The notes: a model not told the origin generated them from the sequence alone. A DNA stretch of 64,000 nucleotides from Phocoena phocoena (GCF_963924675.1 NC_089236.1:28543319-28607318); one strand, 5' to 3'; counted from the first letter of the stretch, positions 23,626 to 36,885 are shown. Translations and numbers: made by a program.

Positions 23626-25911
23626 GAACTGAGTAAAAAGTAAACATTATAAAAATAAGATGATTATATACTGAATATTAAACTTCTAAAGAAATTTTTC
23701 TGGGCTTTTATATTTCTTAGGTTACACATTTAGAATTCTTCAAATAAAACAGTTAAGTAAAAAGTATTAGGGTTAATTTAAAATATGTTATGAAGATAAG
23801 TTACTCTATAGATTTAAAATGACATGGGATGAACCACACCATTTTGTCAGGGATTTCCAGATGTGGTCAAGAGAGAGATGCGCTGAATTTGGAGGCCTTT
23901 TGTGTCCCTAATGCACTTGCATCTGTGATGATAAGTTCTTTATTAATAAGAGGGTTCTTTTCCTTAATTGGAAATTTCTTGGCCTGCTGTTCAGCATTTG
24001 TTTAGAAAAGGTGGCCAGAAAATGTAGTGTCACTTCTGTTTATAAGCACTCTTTTAAATAATTGTATAAATCTTGTTATTCACAATTCTTAAATAACGAA
24101 GAGAGAATATCAGCCCTTGTGAACAGAGCTCATTATCTTTAACATCTAGTAGAAAACATCATAGAGGATTTTGTTTCATGTGCTGTTCTCAAAAAGAAAT
24201 GTATCGTGGTATGTATATACATATTCATTATGTCCCATCTTCTGGTTTCCCCCATGAAAATTGTACGAACAATTAATGTGTATAGTAACATACCATATAC
24301 GGGATATGTCTTCCTGCTTTTCAGTCTGTTCCCTGGGATTTGTATGTCCTTACTTAACATGTTCCTTGTTTCTGTTTTATGCAAGAAATCATGCCTGGTT
24401 AAGTTCAGACATTTTGCAAGGCAGGGGGTTTGTGTAATTGTGATCATGCTCTGCAGGTTTTTACTTAATTGTCATCTCTTTTGAAGCTAGATTAAAGGAT
24501 TTTTTAAGAGTGTGCTGCTCACCTGTTTGTTCATTACATTAATTTAAGTTGTCTTCCCTGCTATTTGCCAAAAACCTACCACCAGGAGAATTTTATGAGG
24601 TCTTTTGTTTTTTTCCTATCCTATCTGTCTACAGGCATTATAACAGTTTTTTATACAGGACCATGTATCCGTATAATAATAAGCCGATTTTTCCCTTGGT
24701 ATATACTCTTCTAATCCACAAGGATGAATTTTAAAGTATTTAAAACATAAACATCAATGTTTGATATTCTTGATAGGAAATGGTATATTCCCCCTCTTGA
24801 CTCATGGTGCTGAAAATCTAAGTGACATCAGATGACTCATTTTTGCCTCTCTGAAATGGGCAATAATAGGGAACTCATTTTCTGACTTAGGATTTAATTC
24901 TTCACTTTCTGTGGACATGGCAATAAACACCATACATAGTTGTTAACCTGTATTATCAATTATTTTTTTACCTGTAATTTCTGTACATAGAAGTTTGAGA
25001 ATAAATATGTGACATGGTTACTAAGCATAAAATATTATTTAATGTGATTTATTAAAATATTTTATTGTATAACATTTTAACAATTCCTTGAAAAGAGATA
25101 GTCAAATGAAAAAGTAGTAAACTTACATGCTAACACCCAAATAACTAGTAAATGCTATAATTTTTATTAAAAACTGATTCCATCTGGTTTTAAACATATG
25201 CTTTTTTAATTTTTGGCACACTCTTTCTGTGTTAACTTTGTATTTTAGCTGCTTTTTGAGCTATTACTTGAAATATGATTGTGAATTATTACTGCAAAAC
25301 ATACTGGGTAGCTGACCATGAAAACAGTTGTAAATATAGAAAATGTGTCAGCATAACATGAGCAAAGCAAGATAAGAGAAATGCAAATCAAGCATTCACA
25401 AAATATAAAATTATTTTATTATTGTAATAAGAGTTACTATATTTTCATATTATGTAGCATTTAGAAATTTAAAGAATAGTACTATCACCTACCTATCATT
25501 TATGAAGTGTTACAGATAAATAAATGAAGCATTTTGTGTTAAACCATATACAAATTTAAATCCATAGCATACTGGCAGACATTATCAATAATTAAAGTCA
25601 CTCCTAATGAAGCCCTTTGGTCATTGCACATCAAGATAATTTCGTTTTGAAAACTTTGCACAACACAACATCTAAAAAGTTATTCCAAAAAATAATTTAA
25701 GTGACCAATATTTTACTCAGAAAGAAATTTATTTGTGCACTATATAAATGATTGGAAAAAAAAGTGGCCCCAAACAAGAGATTGATGATAACCTACCTTC
25801 ATAAGAGGTTACTATAATTATACTAAAATGTGTCTTATAGTTTTAATATGGCTGAAAATGTTTGGGTATTTTATTTCTTAAAAGCTAAGAAGCTTGCTTT
25901 TTCCATTGTAT
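23626..25911. other. AT-rich unassigned DNA between two full-length L1s
   Basis: No gene or nameable repeat. The open frames (for example 24206-24484, 92 codons) have no initiation context, family similarity or splice signals that I can support. Confidence 0.4.
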
Positions 25912-26308
25912 TATGATTTCTTTTTTTTTTTTTTTCTTTCTGTTAACATCTTTATTGCGGTATAATTGCTTTACAATGGTATGTTAGTTTCTGCTTTATA
26001 ACAAAGTGAATCAGTTATAAATATACATATGTTCCCAAATCTCTTCCCTCTTGCATCTCCCTCCCTCCTACCCTCCCTATTCCACCCCTCCAGGTGGTCA
26101 AAAAGAACCGAGCTGATATCCCTGTGCTATGCGGCTGCTTCCCACCAGCTATCTACCTTACGTTTGGTAGTGTATATATGTCCATGCCGTTCTCTCACTT
26201 TGTCACAGCTCACACTTCTCCCTCCCCATATCCTCAAGTCTGTTCTCCAGTGGGACTGTGTCTTTATTCATGTCTTACACTTAGGTTCTTCATGACATTT
26301 TTTTTTTC

Positions 26309-29300
26309 TTAAATTCCATATATATGTGTTAGCATATGGTATCTGTCTTTCTCCTTCTGACTTACTTCACTCTGTATGACACACTCTAGGTCTATCCACC
26401 TCATTAAAAATAGCGCAATTTCGTTTCTTTTTATGGCTGAGTAATATTCCATTGTATATATGTGCCACATCTTCTTTATCCATTCATCCAATGATGGGCA
26501 CTTAGGTTGTTTCCATGTCCTAGCTATTGTAAATAGAGCTGCAATGAATATTTTGGTACATGACTCTTTTTGAATTATGGTTTTCTCAAGGTATATGCAC
26601 AGTAGTGTGATTGCTGTGTCATATGATAGTTCTATTTGTAGTTTTTTAAGGAACCTCCATACTGTTCTCCATAGTGGCTGTACCAATTCACATTCCCACC
26701 AGCAGTGCAAGAGTGTTCCCTTTTCTCCACACTCTCTCCAGCATTTTCTGTTTCTAGATTTTTTGATGATGACCATTCTGACTGGTGTGAGATGATATCT
26801 CATTGTAGTTTTGATTTGCATTTCCCTAAGGATTAATGATGTTGCGCATTCTTTCATGTGTTTGTTGGCAGTCTGTATATCTTCTTTAGAGAAATGTCTA
26901 TTTAGGTCTTCTGCCCATTTTGGATTAGGTTGTTTGTTTTTTTTTCTTTTTGAACTGCATGAACTGCTTGTAAATTTTGGAAATTAATCCTTTGTCAGTT
27001 GCTTCATTTGCAAATATTTTTCCCCATTCTGAGGGTTGTTTTTTAGTCCTGTTTATGGTTTCCTTTGCTGTGCAAAAGCTTTTAAGTTTCATTAGGTCAC
27101 ATTTGTTTATTTTTATTTCCATTTCTCTAAGAGGTGGGTCAAAAAGGATCTTGCTATGATTTATGTTATAGAGGGTTCTGCCTATGTTTTCCTCTAAGAG
27201 TTTGATAGTTTCTAGCCTTACATTTAGGTCTTTAATCCATTTTGAGCTTATTTTTGTGTATGGTGTTAGGGGGTGATCTAATCTCATACTTTTACATGTA
27301 CCTGTCCAGTTTTCCCAGCAGCACTTATTGAAGAGGCTGTCCTTGCTCCATTGTACATTTCTGCCTCCTTTATCAAAGACAAGGTGACCATATGTGTGTG
27401 GGTTTATCTCTGGGCTTTCTATCCTGTTCCATTGATCTATCTTTCTGTTTTTGTGCCAGTACCATACTGTCTTGATTACTGTAGCTTTGTAGTATTGTCT
27501 GAAGTCAGGGAGCCTGATTCCTCCAGCTCCTTTTTTCGTCCTCAAGATTGCTTTGGATATTCGGGGTCTTTTGTGTTTTCATACAAATTGTGAAATGTTT
27601 TGTTCTAGTTCTGTGAAAAATGCCAGTGGTAGTTTGATAAGGATTGCATTGAATCTGTAGATTGCTTTGGGTAGTAGAGTCATTTTCACAATGTTGATTC
27701 TTCTAATCCATGAACATGGTATATCTCTCCATCTATTTGGATCATCTTTAATTTCTTTCATCAGTGTCTTATAATTTTATGCATACAGGTCTTTTGTATC
27801 CTTAGGTAGGTTTATTCCTAGATATTTTATCTTTTTTGTTGCAATGGTAAATGACAGTGTTTTCTTCATTTCACTTTCTGATTTTTCATCATTACTGTGT
27901 AGGTATGCAAGAGATTTCTGTGCATTAATTTTGTATCCTGCAACTTTACCACATTCATTGAATAGCTCTAGTAGTTTTCTGGTAGCATATATAGGATTCT
28001 CTATGTATAGTATCATGTCATCTGCAAACAGTGACAGCTTTACTTCTTCTTTTCTGATTCGGATTCCTTTTATTTCCTTTTCTTCTCTGATTGTTGTGGC
28101 GAAAACTTCCAAAACTATGTTGAATAAGAGCGGTGAGAGTGGGCAACCTTGTCTTGTTCCTGATCTTAGTGGAAATGCTTTCAGTTTTTCACCATTGAGG
28201 ATGACGTTGGCTGTGGGTTTGTCATATATGGCCTGTATTATGTTGAGGAATGTTCCCTCTATGCCTACTCTCTGCAGGGTTTTTTATCATAAATGGGTGT
28301 TGAATTTTGTCGAAAGCTTTCTCTACGTCTATTGAGATGATCATATGTTTTTTTCTCCTTCAATTTCTTAATATGGTTTATCACATTGTTTGATTTGCCT
28401 ATATTGAAGAATCCTTGCATTCTGGAAATAAACCCCAGTTGATCATGGTGTATGATCCTTTTAATGTGCTGTTGCATTCTGTTTGCTAGTATTTTGTTGA
28501 GGATTTTTGCATCTATGTTCATCAGTGATATTGGCCCGTAGTTTCCTTTCTTTGTGACATCCTTTTCTGGTTTTGGTAACAAGGTGATGGTGGCCTCGTA
28601 GAATGAATTTGGGAGTGTTCTTCCCTCTGCTGTATTTTTGAAGATTTTGTGAAGGATATGTGTTAGCTCTTCTCTAAATGTTTGATAGAATTCGCCTGTG
28701 AAGCCATCTGGTCCTGCGCTTTTGTTTGTTGGAAGATTTTTAAACACAGTTTCAATTTCAGTGCTTGTGATTGGTCGGTTCATATTTTCTATTTCTTCCT
28801 GATTCACTCTTGGCAGGTTGTGCATTTCTAAGAATTTGTCCGTTTCTTCCAGGTTGTCCATTTATTGACATAGAGTTGCTTGTAGTAATCTCTGATGTTC
28901 TTTTGTATTTCTGCAGTGTCAGTTGTTACTTCTTTTTCATTTCTAATTCTATTGATTTGAGTCTTCTCCCTTTTTTTCTTGATGACTCTAGCAAATGGTT
29001 TATCTATTTTGTTTATCTTCTCAAAGAACCAGCTTTTAGTTTTATTGATCTTTTTTATTGTTTCCTTCATTTCTTTTTCATTTATTTCTGATCTGATTTT
29101 TATGATTTCTTTCCTTCTGCTAACTTTGGGTTTTTGTTCTTCTTTCTGTAATTGCTTTAGGTGCAAGGTTAGGTTATTTATTCGAGATGTTTCCTGTTGC
29201 TTAAGGTGGGCTTGTGTTGCTATAAACTTCCCTCTTAGAATTGCTTTTGCTGCAGCCCATAGGATTTGGGTCATCGTGTCTCCATTTTCATTTGTTTCTA

Positions 29301-30114
29301 CATATTTTTTTTTCTCTTTGATTTCTTCAGTGATCACTTCCTTATTAAGTAGTGTATTGTTTAGCCTCCATGTGCTTGTATTTTTTACAGATCATTTCCT
29401 GTAATGGATATCTAGTCTCATGGCTTTGTGGTTGGAAGAGATACTTGATAAAATTTCAATTCTCTTAAATTTACCAAGACTTGATTTGTGACCCAAGATA
29501 TGATCTATCCTGGAGAATGTTCCATGAGCACTTGAGAAAAAATGAGTATTCTGTTGCTTTTGGATGGAGTGTCCTATAAATATCAATTAAGTCCATCTTG
29601 TTTAATGTATTATTTAAAGCTTGTGGTTCCTTATTTATTTTCATTTTAGATGATCTGTCCATTGGTGAAAGTGGAGTGTTAAAGTCCCCTACTATGAATG
29701 TGATACTCTCGATTTCCCCTTTTATGGCTGTTAGTATTTGCCTTATGTATTGAGATGCTCCTAAGTTGTGTGCATAAATATTTACAATTGTTATATCTTC
29801 TTCTTTTATTGATCCCTTTATCATTATCTAGTGTCCTTCTTTGTCTCTTCTAATAGTTTTTATTTTAAAGTCTCTTTTGTCTGATATGATAATTGCTACT
29901 CCAGCTTTCTTTTGGTTTCCATTTGCATGGAATATATTTTTCTATCCCCTTACTTTCAGTCTCTATGTATGCCTAGGTCTGAAGTTGGTCTCTTGTACAC
30001 AGCATATATACGGGTCTTGTTTTTGGATTCATTCACCCAATCTTTGTCTTTTGGTGGGAGGATTTAGTCCATTTACTTATAAGGTTACTATCGATATGTA
30101 TGTTCCTATTCCAT
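26309..30114 (-). pseudogene. L1 ORF2, decayed
   Basis: The start region lacks one base relative to the copy at 63598, so ATG GAA TAG stops at once. Remaining blocks: endonuclease (29824-29392, with [10 protein letters not shown] and the [18 protein letters not shown] stretch), linker and RT N-terminus (29337-28828, 28861-28265), palm with Phe-Ala-Asp-Asp-Met (28112-27777), thumb/connection (27761-26925) and Cys-rich C-terminus (26857-26309, Cys-Trp-Arg-Glu-Cys...His-Cys-Trp-Trp-Glu-Cys, ending MLTHIYGI). Several frameshifts and stops; inactive. Confidence 0.93.
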
Positions 30115-30172
30115 TTTCTAAATTGTTTTGGGTTCATTATTGTAGGTCTTTTCCTTCTCTTGTGTGTCCTGC

Positions 30173-31059
30173 CTAGAGAAGTTCGTTTAGCATTTGTTGT
30201 AAAGCTGGTTTGGTGGTGCTGAACTCTATCAGCTTTTGCTTGTCTGTAAAGGTTTTAATTTCTCCATCAAATCTGAATGAGATCCTTGCTTGGTAGAGTA
30301 ATCTTGCTTGCAGGTTTATCTCCTTCATCACTTTCAGTATGTCCTGCCACTCCCTTCTGGGTTGCAGAGTTTCTGCTGAGAGATCAACTGCTAACCTTAT
30401 GGAGATTCCCTTGTGTGTTATTATTCCCTTGCTGCTTTTAATATGCTTTTTTTGTATTTAATTTTTGACAGTTTGATTAATATGTGTCTTGGCATATTTC
30501 TCCTTGGATTTATCCTGTATGGGACTCTCTGTGCATCCTGGATTTGATTAACTATTTCCTTTCCCATATTAGGGAAGTTTTCAACTATAATCTCTTCAAA
30601 TATTTTCTCAGTCCCTTTCTTTTTCTCTTCTTCTTCTGGAACCCCTATAATTCGAATGTTGGTGCGTTTAATGTTGTCCCAGAGGTCTCTGAGACTGTCC
30701 TCAGTTCTTTTCATTCTTTGTTCTTTATTCTGCTCTGCAGTAGTTATTTCCACTACTTTATCTTCCAGGTCACTTATCCGTTCTTCTGCCTCAGTTATTC
30801 TGCTATTGATCCTATCTAGAGTACTTTAAATTTCATTTATTGCGTTGTTCATCGCTGCTTGTTTCACCTTTATTCCTTCTAGGTCCTGGTTAACTGTTTC
30901 TTGCATTTTGTCCATTCTATTTCCAAGATTTCGGATCATCCTTACTATCATTATTCTGAATTCTTTTTCAGGTAGACTGCCTATTTCTTCTCCATTTGTT
31001 AGGTCTGGTGCATTTTTATCTTGCTCCTTCATCTGCTGTGTGTTTTTCTGTCTTCTCAT
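30173..31059 (-). pseudogene. L1 ORF1, decayed but recognisable in all domains
   Basis: Starts MRRQKNTQQMKEQDK at 31059. The N-terminal and coiled-coil part (31059-30826) ends in a premature stop after NAINEI. The frame resumes with the coiled coil and RRM-like domain (30753-30421; TNIRIIGVPEEEEKKKG, then IVENFPNMGKEIVNQIQ). The C-terminal domain follows with a small indel. About 295 codons in total. The protein would have bound L1 RNA as a trimer. Confidence 0.93.
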
Positions 31060-33185
31060 TTTGCTTATCTTACTGTGTTTGGGGTCTCCTTTGTGCAGGC
31101 TGCACGTTCGTAGTTCCCGTTGTTTTTGATGTCTGTCTCCAGTGGCTAAGGTTGTTTCAGTGGGTTGTGTAGGCTTCCTGGTGGAGGGGACTAGTGCCTG
31201 TGTTGTGGTGGATGAGGCTGGATCTTGTCTCTCTAGTGGGCAGGTTCACGTCTGGTGGTGTGTTTTGGGGTGTCTGTGGCCTTTTTATGATTTTAGGCAG
31301 CCTCTCTGCTAATGGGTGGGGTTGTGTTCCTGTTTTGCTAGTTGTTTGGCATAGGTTGTCCAGCACTGTGGCTTGCTAGTCGTTGAGTGAAGCTGTGTGC
31401 TGGTGTTAAGATGGAGGTCTCTGGGAGCTTTCCGCCATTTAATATTATGTGGAGCTGGGAGGTCTCTTGTTGACCAGTGTCCTGAAGTTGGCTCTCCTAC
31501 CTCAGAGGCAGAGCCCTGACTCCTGGCTGTAGCACCAAGAGCCTTTCATCTACACGGCTCAGAATAATAGGGAGAAAAAGTAGAGAGAAAGAATTAGTTG
31601 AAGTAGGAAGAAAGGAAGGAAGGAAGCACAGAAAGAAGGATGGAAGAAAGAAAGAAAGAAAGAAAGAAGGAATGAAAGAAAGAAGGAAAGAAAGAAAGAA
31701 AAGAGGTAGGGAGGGAGGGAGGGCTGCTGGGAGGAAGGAAGGAAGGAGGGAAGGAAGGAAAAAAGAAAGAAAGAAAGAAAAAAGATTAAAATATAATAAA
31801 GTAAAATATAATAAAGTTATTAAATTGAAAATAATTATTAAGAAAAGAACAGATGGATAGAACCTTAGGACAAATAGTGGAAGCCAAGCTATACAGACAA
31901 AATCTCACACAGAAGCATACACATTTATACTCACAAAAAGAGGAGAAGTGGAAAAAATCATAAATCTTGCTCTCAAAGTCCACCTCCTCAATTTGGGATG
32001 ATTCGTTGTGTATTCATGTATTCCACAGATGAGGGTACATCAAGTTGATTGTGGAGCTTTACTCCAGTGCTCTTGAGGCTGCTGGGAGAGATTTCCCTTT
32101 CACTCCTTTGCTCTCACGTCTCCCAGGGGCTCCACTTTGGACTTGCCCCACCTCTGTGTGTATGTCACTGGAGGGCGTCTGTTTTTTGCTCAGACAGGAC
32201 CGGGTTAAAGTAGCTGCTGATTCAGGGGCTCTGGCTCAATCAGGCCAGAGGAAGGGAGGGGCGCAGAGTGCAGGACGAGCCTGCGGCGGCAGAGGTCAGC
32301 ATGATGTTGCACCAGCCTGAGGCCCGCCATACGTTCTCCCGGGGAAGTTGTCCCTGGATCCCGGGAACCTGGCAGTGGCAGGCTGCACAGGATTCCCGGA
32401 AGAGGGGTGTGGATAGTGACCTGTGCTCACACACAGGCTTCTTGGTGGTGGCAGCAGCAGCCTTAGCCTCTCCCGCCCGTCTCTGGGATCCACACTTTTA
32501 GCCACGGCTCGCACCCATCTCTGGAGTTCCTTTAAGCAGAGCTCTTAATCCCCTCTCCTCACACACCAAGAAACAAAGAGGGAAGAAACAGTCTCTTGCT
32601 TCTTCGGCAACTCAAGACCTTTTTCTGGACTCCCTCCTGGCTAGCCGTGGTGCACTAACCCTTTCAGGCTGTGTTCACGCAGCCAATCCCAGTCCTCTCC
32701 CTGTGCTCTGACCAAAGCCCGAGCCTCAGTTCACAGGCCCACCCGCCTCGGTGGGTGAGCAGACAAGCATCTTGGTCTGGTGAGTTCCAGTTGGCACCGA
32801 TCCTCTGTGCGAGAATCTCCCTGCTTTGCCCTCCGTACCTCTGTTGCTGTCCTCTCCTCTGCAGCTCCAAATCTCCCTTCTGCACCGCCACCCGCAGTCT
32901 CCCCCTGTGTAGGGGCTTCCTAGTGTGTGGAAACCTTTCCTCCTTCACAGCTCCTTCCCATTGGTGCAGGTCCTGTCCCTATCTTTTGTCTCTGTTTTTT
33001 TTTTCTTTTGCTCTACCAAGGTACATGGGGAGTTTCCTGCCTTTTGGGAGGTCTGAGGTCTTCTGCCAGCATTCAGTAGGTGTTCTGTAAGAGTTGCTCC
33101 ACGTGTAGATGTATTTCTGGTGTATCTGTGGAGAGGAAGGTGATTTCCGCATCTTACTCTTCCACCATCTTCCCCTCTGCCTCCT
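31060..33185 (-). promoter_or_regulatory. L1 5'UTR with internal promoter region
   Basis: Homologous to the other two 5'UTRs. The GC-rich section at about 32060-32960 retains more CpG than the other copies. It contains an expanded purine tract (31570-31800) and a YY1-type motif near its end (33165-33171). Activity inferred, not visible. Confidence 0.75.
31570..31800. repeat. Purine-rich (GGAA)n/(GAAA)n tract in L1 5'UTR
   Basis: About 230 bp made almost only of A and G on the plus strand, with GAAA, GGAA and GGGA units. The two other full-length L1s have shorter A/G tracts at the matching place. Confidence 0.92.
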
Positions 33186-33201
33186 ATGATTTCTTTTTTT
33201 C

Positions 33202-33539
33202 AGGTGATATGTATATATCTCCATAGTGATGATTTCATTTGAGACTAATTTGTTTTAAAATATATGACTGATAGTGGACAATTTAGTCTTATCATGAGAG
33301 AGATAGTTTTATATCTCTTCTAAAATGAAAACCATAAAGACTAGCACACTCAAATTCCTCATAAGAATTTTAAATGTGCAAAACTAACAGGAGCCCAAAC
33401 CAGGTAAGAATTTTAGTTTAGAAACTCAGTTTTTAAAATGTCATAAGCACCAAGACAAACAGCAAATTTTGAGGTATCCCAGAGTTAGCAATTCCTAGAA
33501 GATACTGTGCACCTCAAAGCTGAAGGAACCTTAGCAAGG
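33202..33539. other. AT-rich unassigned DNA
   Basis: Right flank of the full-length L1. No feature recognised before the GC content rises at about 33500. Confidence 0.4.
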
Positions 33540-34036
33540 GTGAGGTTTGAGCGGTGGGTGGGGCCTCTGCTTAGGACCCACAGGGCTGGAAATGGCCATG
33601 GGGGCTGTGAGGGGTGGGACTTAGGCTCAACGGAACAAAAGGAGTGCAGGCATGCACCGGACCCCTGGTCTTGGCAGGTGTGGGTCTTACCTGGGAACCC
33701 AGTCGGCTTCCTGGGCTCGAGTGGGCTGGGAAAATGCCCTCTGCTCCTCTCTCTCTACTCCAGTCTAGAGGGTCCCTCCCACCTGCCTCTCCTGTTCTCC
33801 TCTAGGCTTCTTTCCTATGCCCACAGGACAAATGCGGCCAGGGGGATGAGGGCTCTTGGAGGGTAGGGGACAATCCTGGGAGCTTAGCAGGCTCCCTTGG
33901 TCCTAGTGAGTGAGGCAAACACCCTCTGTTCCTCTCCCACTCTTCCCGCTTGCCTCTCCTTCTCTCCACGGCCTCCCTCCTATATCCCCAAGGACCCATG
34001 CGGCCTGGAGGGGGCTTTGGAGGGCAGGAGACTGGC
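33540..34036. repeat. GC-rich degenerate tandem repeat of unknown family
   Basis: At least two and a half diverged units. A block with CCTGGGA, then CCCTCTG(C/T)TCCTCTC, then a pyrimidine stretch, then AGGAC...ATGCGGCC...GAGGG, appears at 33690-33875 and again at 33876-34036. The end of a third unit is at 33570-33620. Starts of the shared AGGAC element are at 33573, 33825 and 33991, so the spacing is irregular. Composition is sharply different from both flanks. It abuts a plus-strand L1 fragment on the right. The 119-codon frame at 33507-33866 has no support as a gene. Confidence 0.7.
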
Positions 34037-35010
34037 CTAAAAAAAATGGGTGGAAGACCTAAATAAACATTTCACCAAGGAAGACATATAGATGACCAAG
34101 AGGCACATGAAAAGATGCTCAATATCACTAATTATTAGAGAAATGCATATCAAAACTACAATGAGGTATCACTTCACACTGGTCAGAATGGCCATTATCA
34201 AAATCTAGAAATAATAAATGCTGGAAAGGGTGTGGTGAAAAGGGAACCCTCTTGCATTGTGGGTGGGAATGTAAGTTGACACAGCCACTATAGAAAAACA
34301 GTATGGAGATTCCTAATAAAACAAAAAATAGAACTACCATATGACCCAGCAATCTTGCTACTGGTCATATACCCTGATAAAACTATAATTCAAAAGGAGA
34401 GATGTACCACAATGTTCATTGCAGCACTATATACAATGGCCAGGACATGGAAGCAGCCTAAATGTCCATCCACAGATGAATGGATAAAGAAGATGTGGCA
34501 CATATATACAATGGAGTATTACTCAGCCATAAAAAGAAACAAAATTGAGTTATTTGTAGTGAGGTGGATGGAACCTAGAGTCTGTCATACAGAGTAAAGT
34601 ATGTCAGAAGGGGAAAAACAAATACTGTATGTGAAAGCATATATATGGAATCTTAAAAAAAAAAAAAAAAGAGGTACTGATGAACGTAGTTGCAGGACAG
34701 GAATAAAGATGTAGACATAGAGAATGGACTTGAGGGCACGGGGTAGGAGGGGTAATCTGGGGCAAAGTGAGAGTAGCATCGACATATATACACTACCGAA
34801 TGTAAAATAGCTAGCTAGTGGGAAGCCACAGCATAGCACAGGGAGGTCGCTCTGTGGGTGGGATAGAGAGGATGGGAGAGAAGCTCAAGAGGGAGGGGAT
34901 ATGGGGACATATGTATACATATGGCTGATTCACTTTGGTGTACAACAGAAACTAACACAGTATTGTTAAGCAATTATACTCCAATAACGATCTATTAAAA
35001 AAAAGAAAAA
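34037..35010 (+). mobile_element. 5'-truncated L1 (ORF2 C-terminus and 3'UTR)
   Basis: It begins in the last third of ORF2 (sequence equivalent to AEDLNRHF...), includes the Cys-rich C-terminal region (frames 34355-34597) and the 3'UTR, and ends with an AATAAC-type signal and A-rich tail near 34980-35010. An internal A16 lies at 34657-34672. I could not define a target-site duplication. Confidence 0.92.
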
Positions 35011-36885
35011 CAAAACTGAAGAAACCAAGGAAGGGTTTTGTACCAAGGCCCAAGAATTGGGGCTGCTCAGTGAGAGCTGAGTCAATGAAGAAAAGGCAGT
35101 CACTTTTGGGAGAAGCTGCCAAGAGCAGAAAGAGGGAGAGAAATACAATAGGTTCCTCCTTTCTCCTGTTCCCCAATCTCCTGGCAATACTTTCCATCAT
35201 CCAGACTTAAATGAAAATAGTTGGTAAGGGAACCCACAAAATGGGGTTTGGTTGGCAAATGTGTGGTGGGGGGAAGCTATTTAAGAATAGAAAGGCAGAT
35301 GACTTGACAGTCAAGCTCTACTCATTTTGTTAATCAGCATATATTTTAAACTCTCTACCAATGTTTTATAAAGCAAAAGTTCATGCTTTCACCTAACCTG
35401 AAGTAATTATCTTTTGCCCAAAATAATATTATCTCACCTTATCTTCTGTTGGGAAAAAGTATAATTAAAAACCAAGTCCCTTCCCAACCCAGAAAACCTC
35501 CCCACAAATGTAGAAGAGAACAAAAAATATTATTCAATAATCATTGAACCATAAATGGTTCACATCATGGGAAATTTGATAAGAGATTGCAAAAACAGGA
35601 AGAAATCTCATCATTTTATACAGCCAAGCAGATAGAGCCTGTTACTTACATGTTCTCAAGATAAACAATAACTAGTCTTCAAGTAAGATGACTCAACAGC
35701 ATCACTTGTCATTCATAAGCCATCCTAAAATCACTTGAAAATTTATGTGGTCATCTATGTTGGCATATTGACTTTATCTATAGGAAAATGAACTCATTTC
35801 TTTGTGACAAGAGGTAGTTTTGCAATTTGGAACAAGGTGCCCACCTAAGTTAGTCTCTTACCCTACCACAGATGCTGGGAGGGACACTATCTCACTTGAT
35901 GTTTATATTTCAAGGAGATGGTTCCCAGTTCCTTGAGAAAAATACTCCTGGACCTGAAAGATGGAAAGAGGCTTACAAGAGCATAACAAGATTTATAGTC
36001 ATTTCAGAGACAGATAATGAATTTATAATTACAAATTTTCTAAGGTGAATATTCTAAAAAACATGATTCCCCTTTTTTTCAAGAATGAGAATGAAATCTT
36101 TAATTTTCCATTCATATTTGCCCTTACGCCCCAAAGTAAGGGGAGACACAATGTCTCATCAGTCACTATAGACTTCTCCAAGTCCATGGTGACTCCCCCC
36201 AGGTCTACATAGAGCTGCTCAAGGTCTGATTATCCATGAACTAAAAATCATCAAGTTAAGCCCCACCAATGCTCTTTACCCAAAATACTAGAGGAAGGAA
36301 AAAGAAGTGAGGAATTTCACACTTTACATAGATATAAGCATAACAAAATGTGTATTGGTGTCACCTGTCCTGCTTTAAAAAGTTGTTCAAGAACCTATAG
36401 TTTCTATTTACCAATATAATTATTCTCCTTTTTATTGTCTATAACCCTAGTGCTGTTTGAGTTTTATTTACAATTTAGTTTCTTGAAGGAAAATTGTGTT
36501 CTCAGGAAATTTTATTTTGAATGTACAACTTTCATTCAAAAAAAGAAGAAGGGCCATTCAAGCTTCATTTGATATAACCAGATTGTTCACATACACGTAC
36601 ATCGTAGGGCACAGCGAACTATTTTTTTTCTCATAATATGTGCTATTTTAAAAGTAATGATAATAATAATAATAAAGTTGTTGGGTCTTCATAAAACAAA
36701 GCATTTTCAGAATGACAACACCATTCAAAGTGTCTGTGATTCCACCTGAGTCTAGGCTTTTAAAGAAATAGATGGTTTGATCAGATATCACATAGGAATA
36801 GGAAAATATTAATTTATACAAGAATTATAATTTCTCAACCCCTATTTAAAAGTCTATAAACACCATGTTGTCGCCTTACTTCATT
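35011..36885. other. L1-free unassigned DNA
   Basis: Mixed composition with a short (TAA)n at about 36656-36676. I see no supported gene. Part (about 35870-36330) is less AT-rich and could be an old LTR or other decayed repeat, but I cannot name it. Confidence 0.4.

Larger units (their letters stand above)
25928..33185 (-). mobile_element. Full-length L1 LINE, minus strand
   Basis: About 7.26 kb: T-tail and 3'UTR from about 25928, ORF2 30114-26309, ORF1 31059-30173, 5'UTR 31060-33185. A perfect 16-bp direct repeat, TATGATTTCTTTTTTT, flanks it at 25912-25927 and 33186-33201; part of it is T-rich. The AAGATGG motif (reverse strand, 33165-33171) is 14 nt from the 5' terminus. Better preserved than the copies at 4568 and 16396. 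Confidence 0.96.

Noticed and set aside
33507..33866. 119-codon open frame in the GC-rich block
   Set aside because: Falls across a degenerate tandem repeat; GC-rich DNA has few stops by chance, and there is no domain or family resemblance.
33540..34036. CpG island/promoter of a gene
   Set aside because: GC-rich, but CpG is not enriched compared with the young SINE and L1 5'UTRs, and no exon or transcript start is visible nearby.
35870..36330. Possible solitary LTR of an endogenous retrovirus
   Set aside because: Less AT-rich and with some LTR-like feel, but I could not define TG...CA ends, a polyadenylation layout or flanking duplications.
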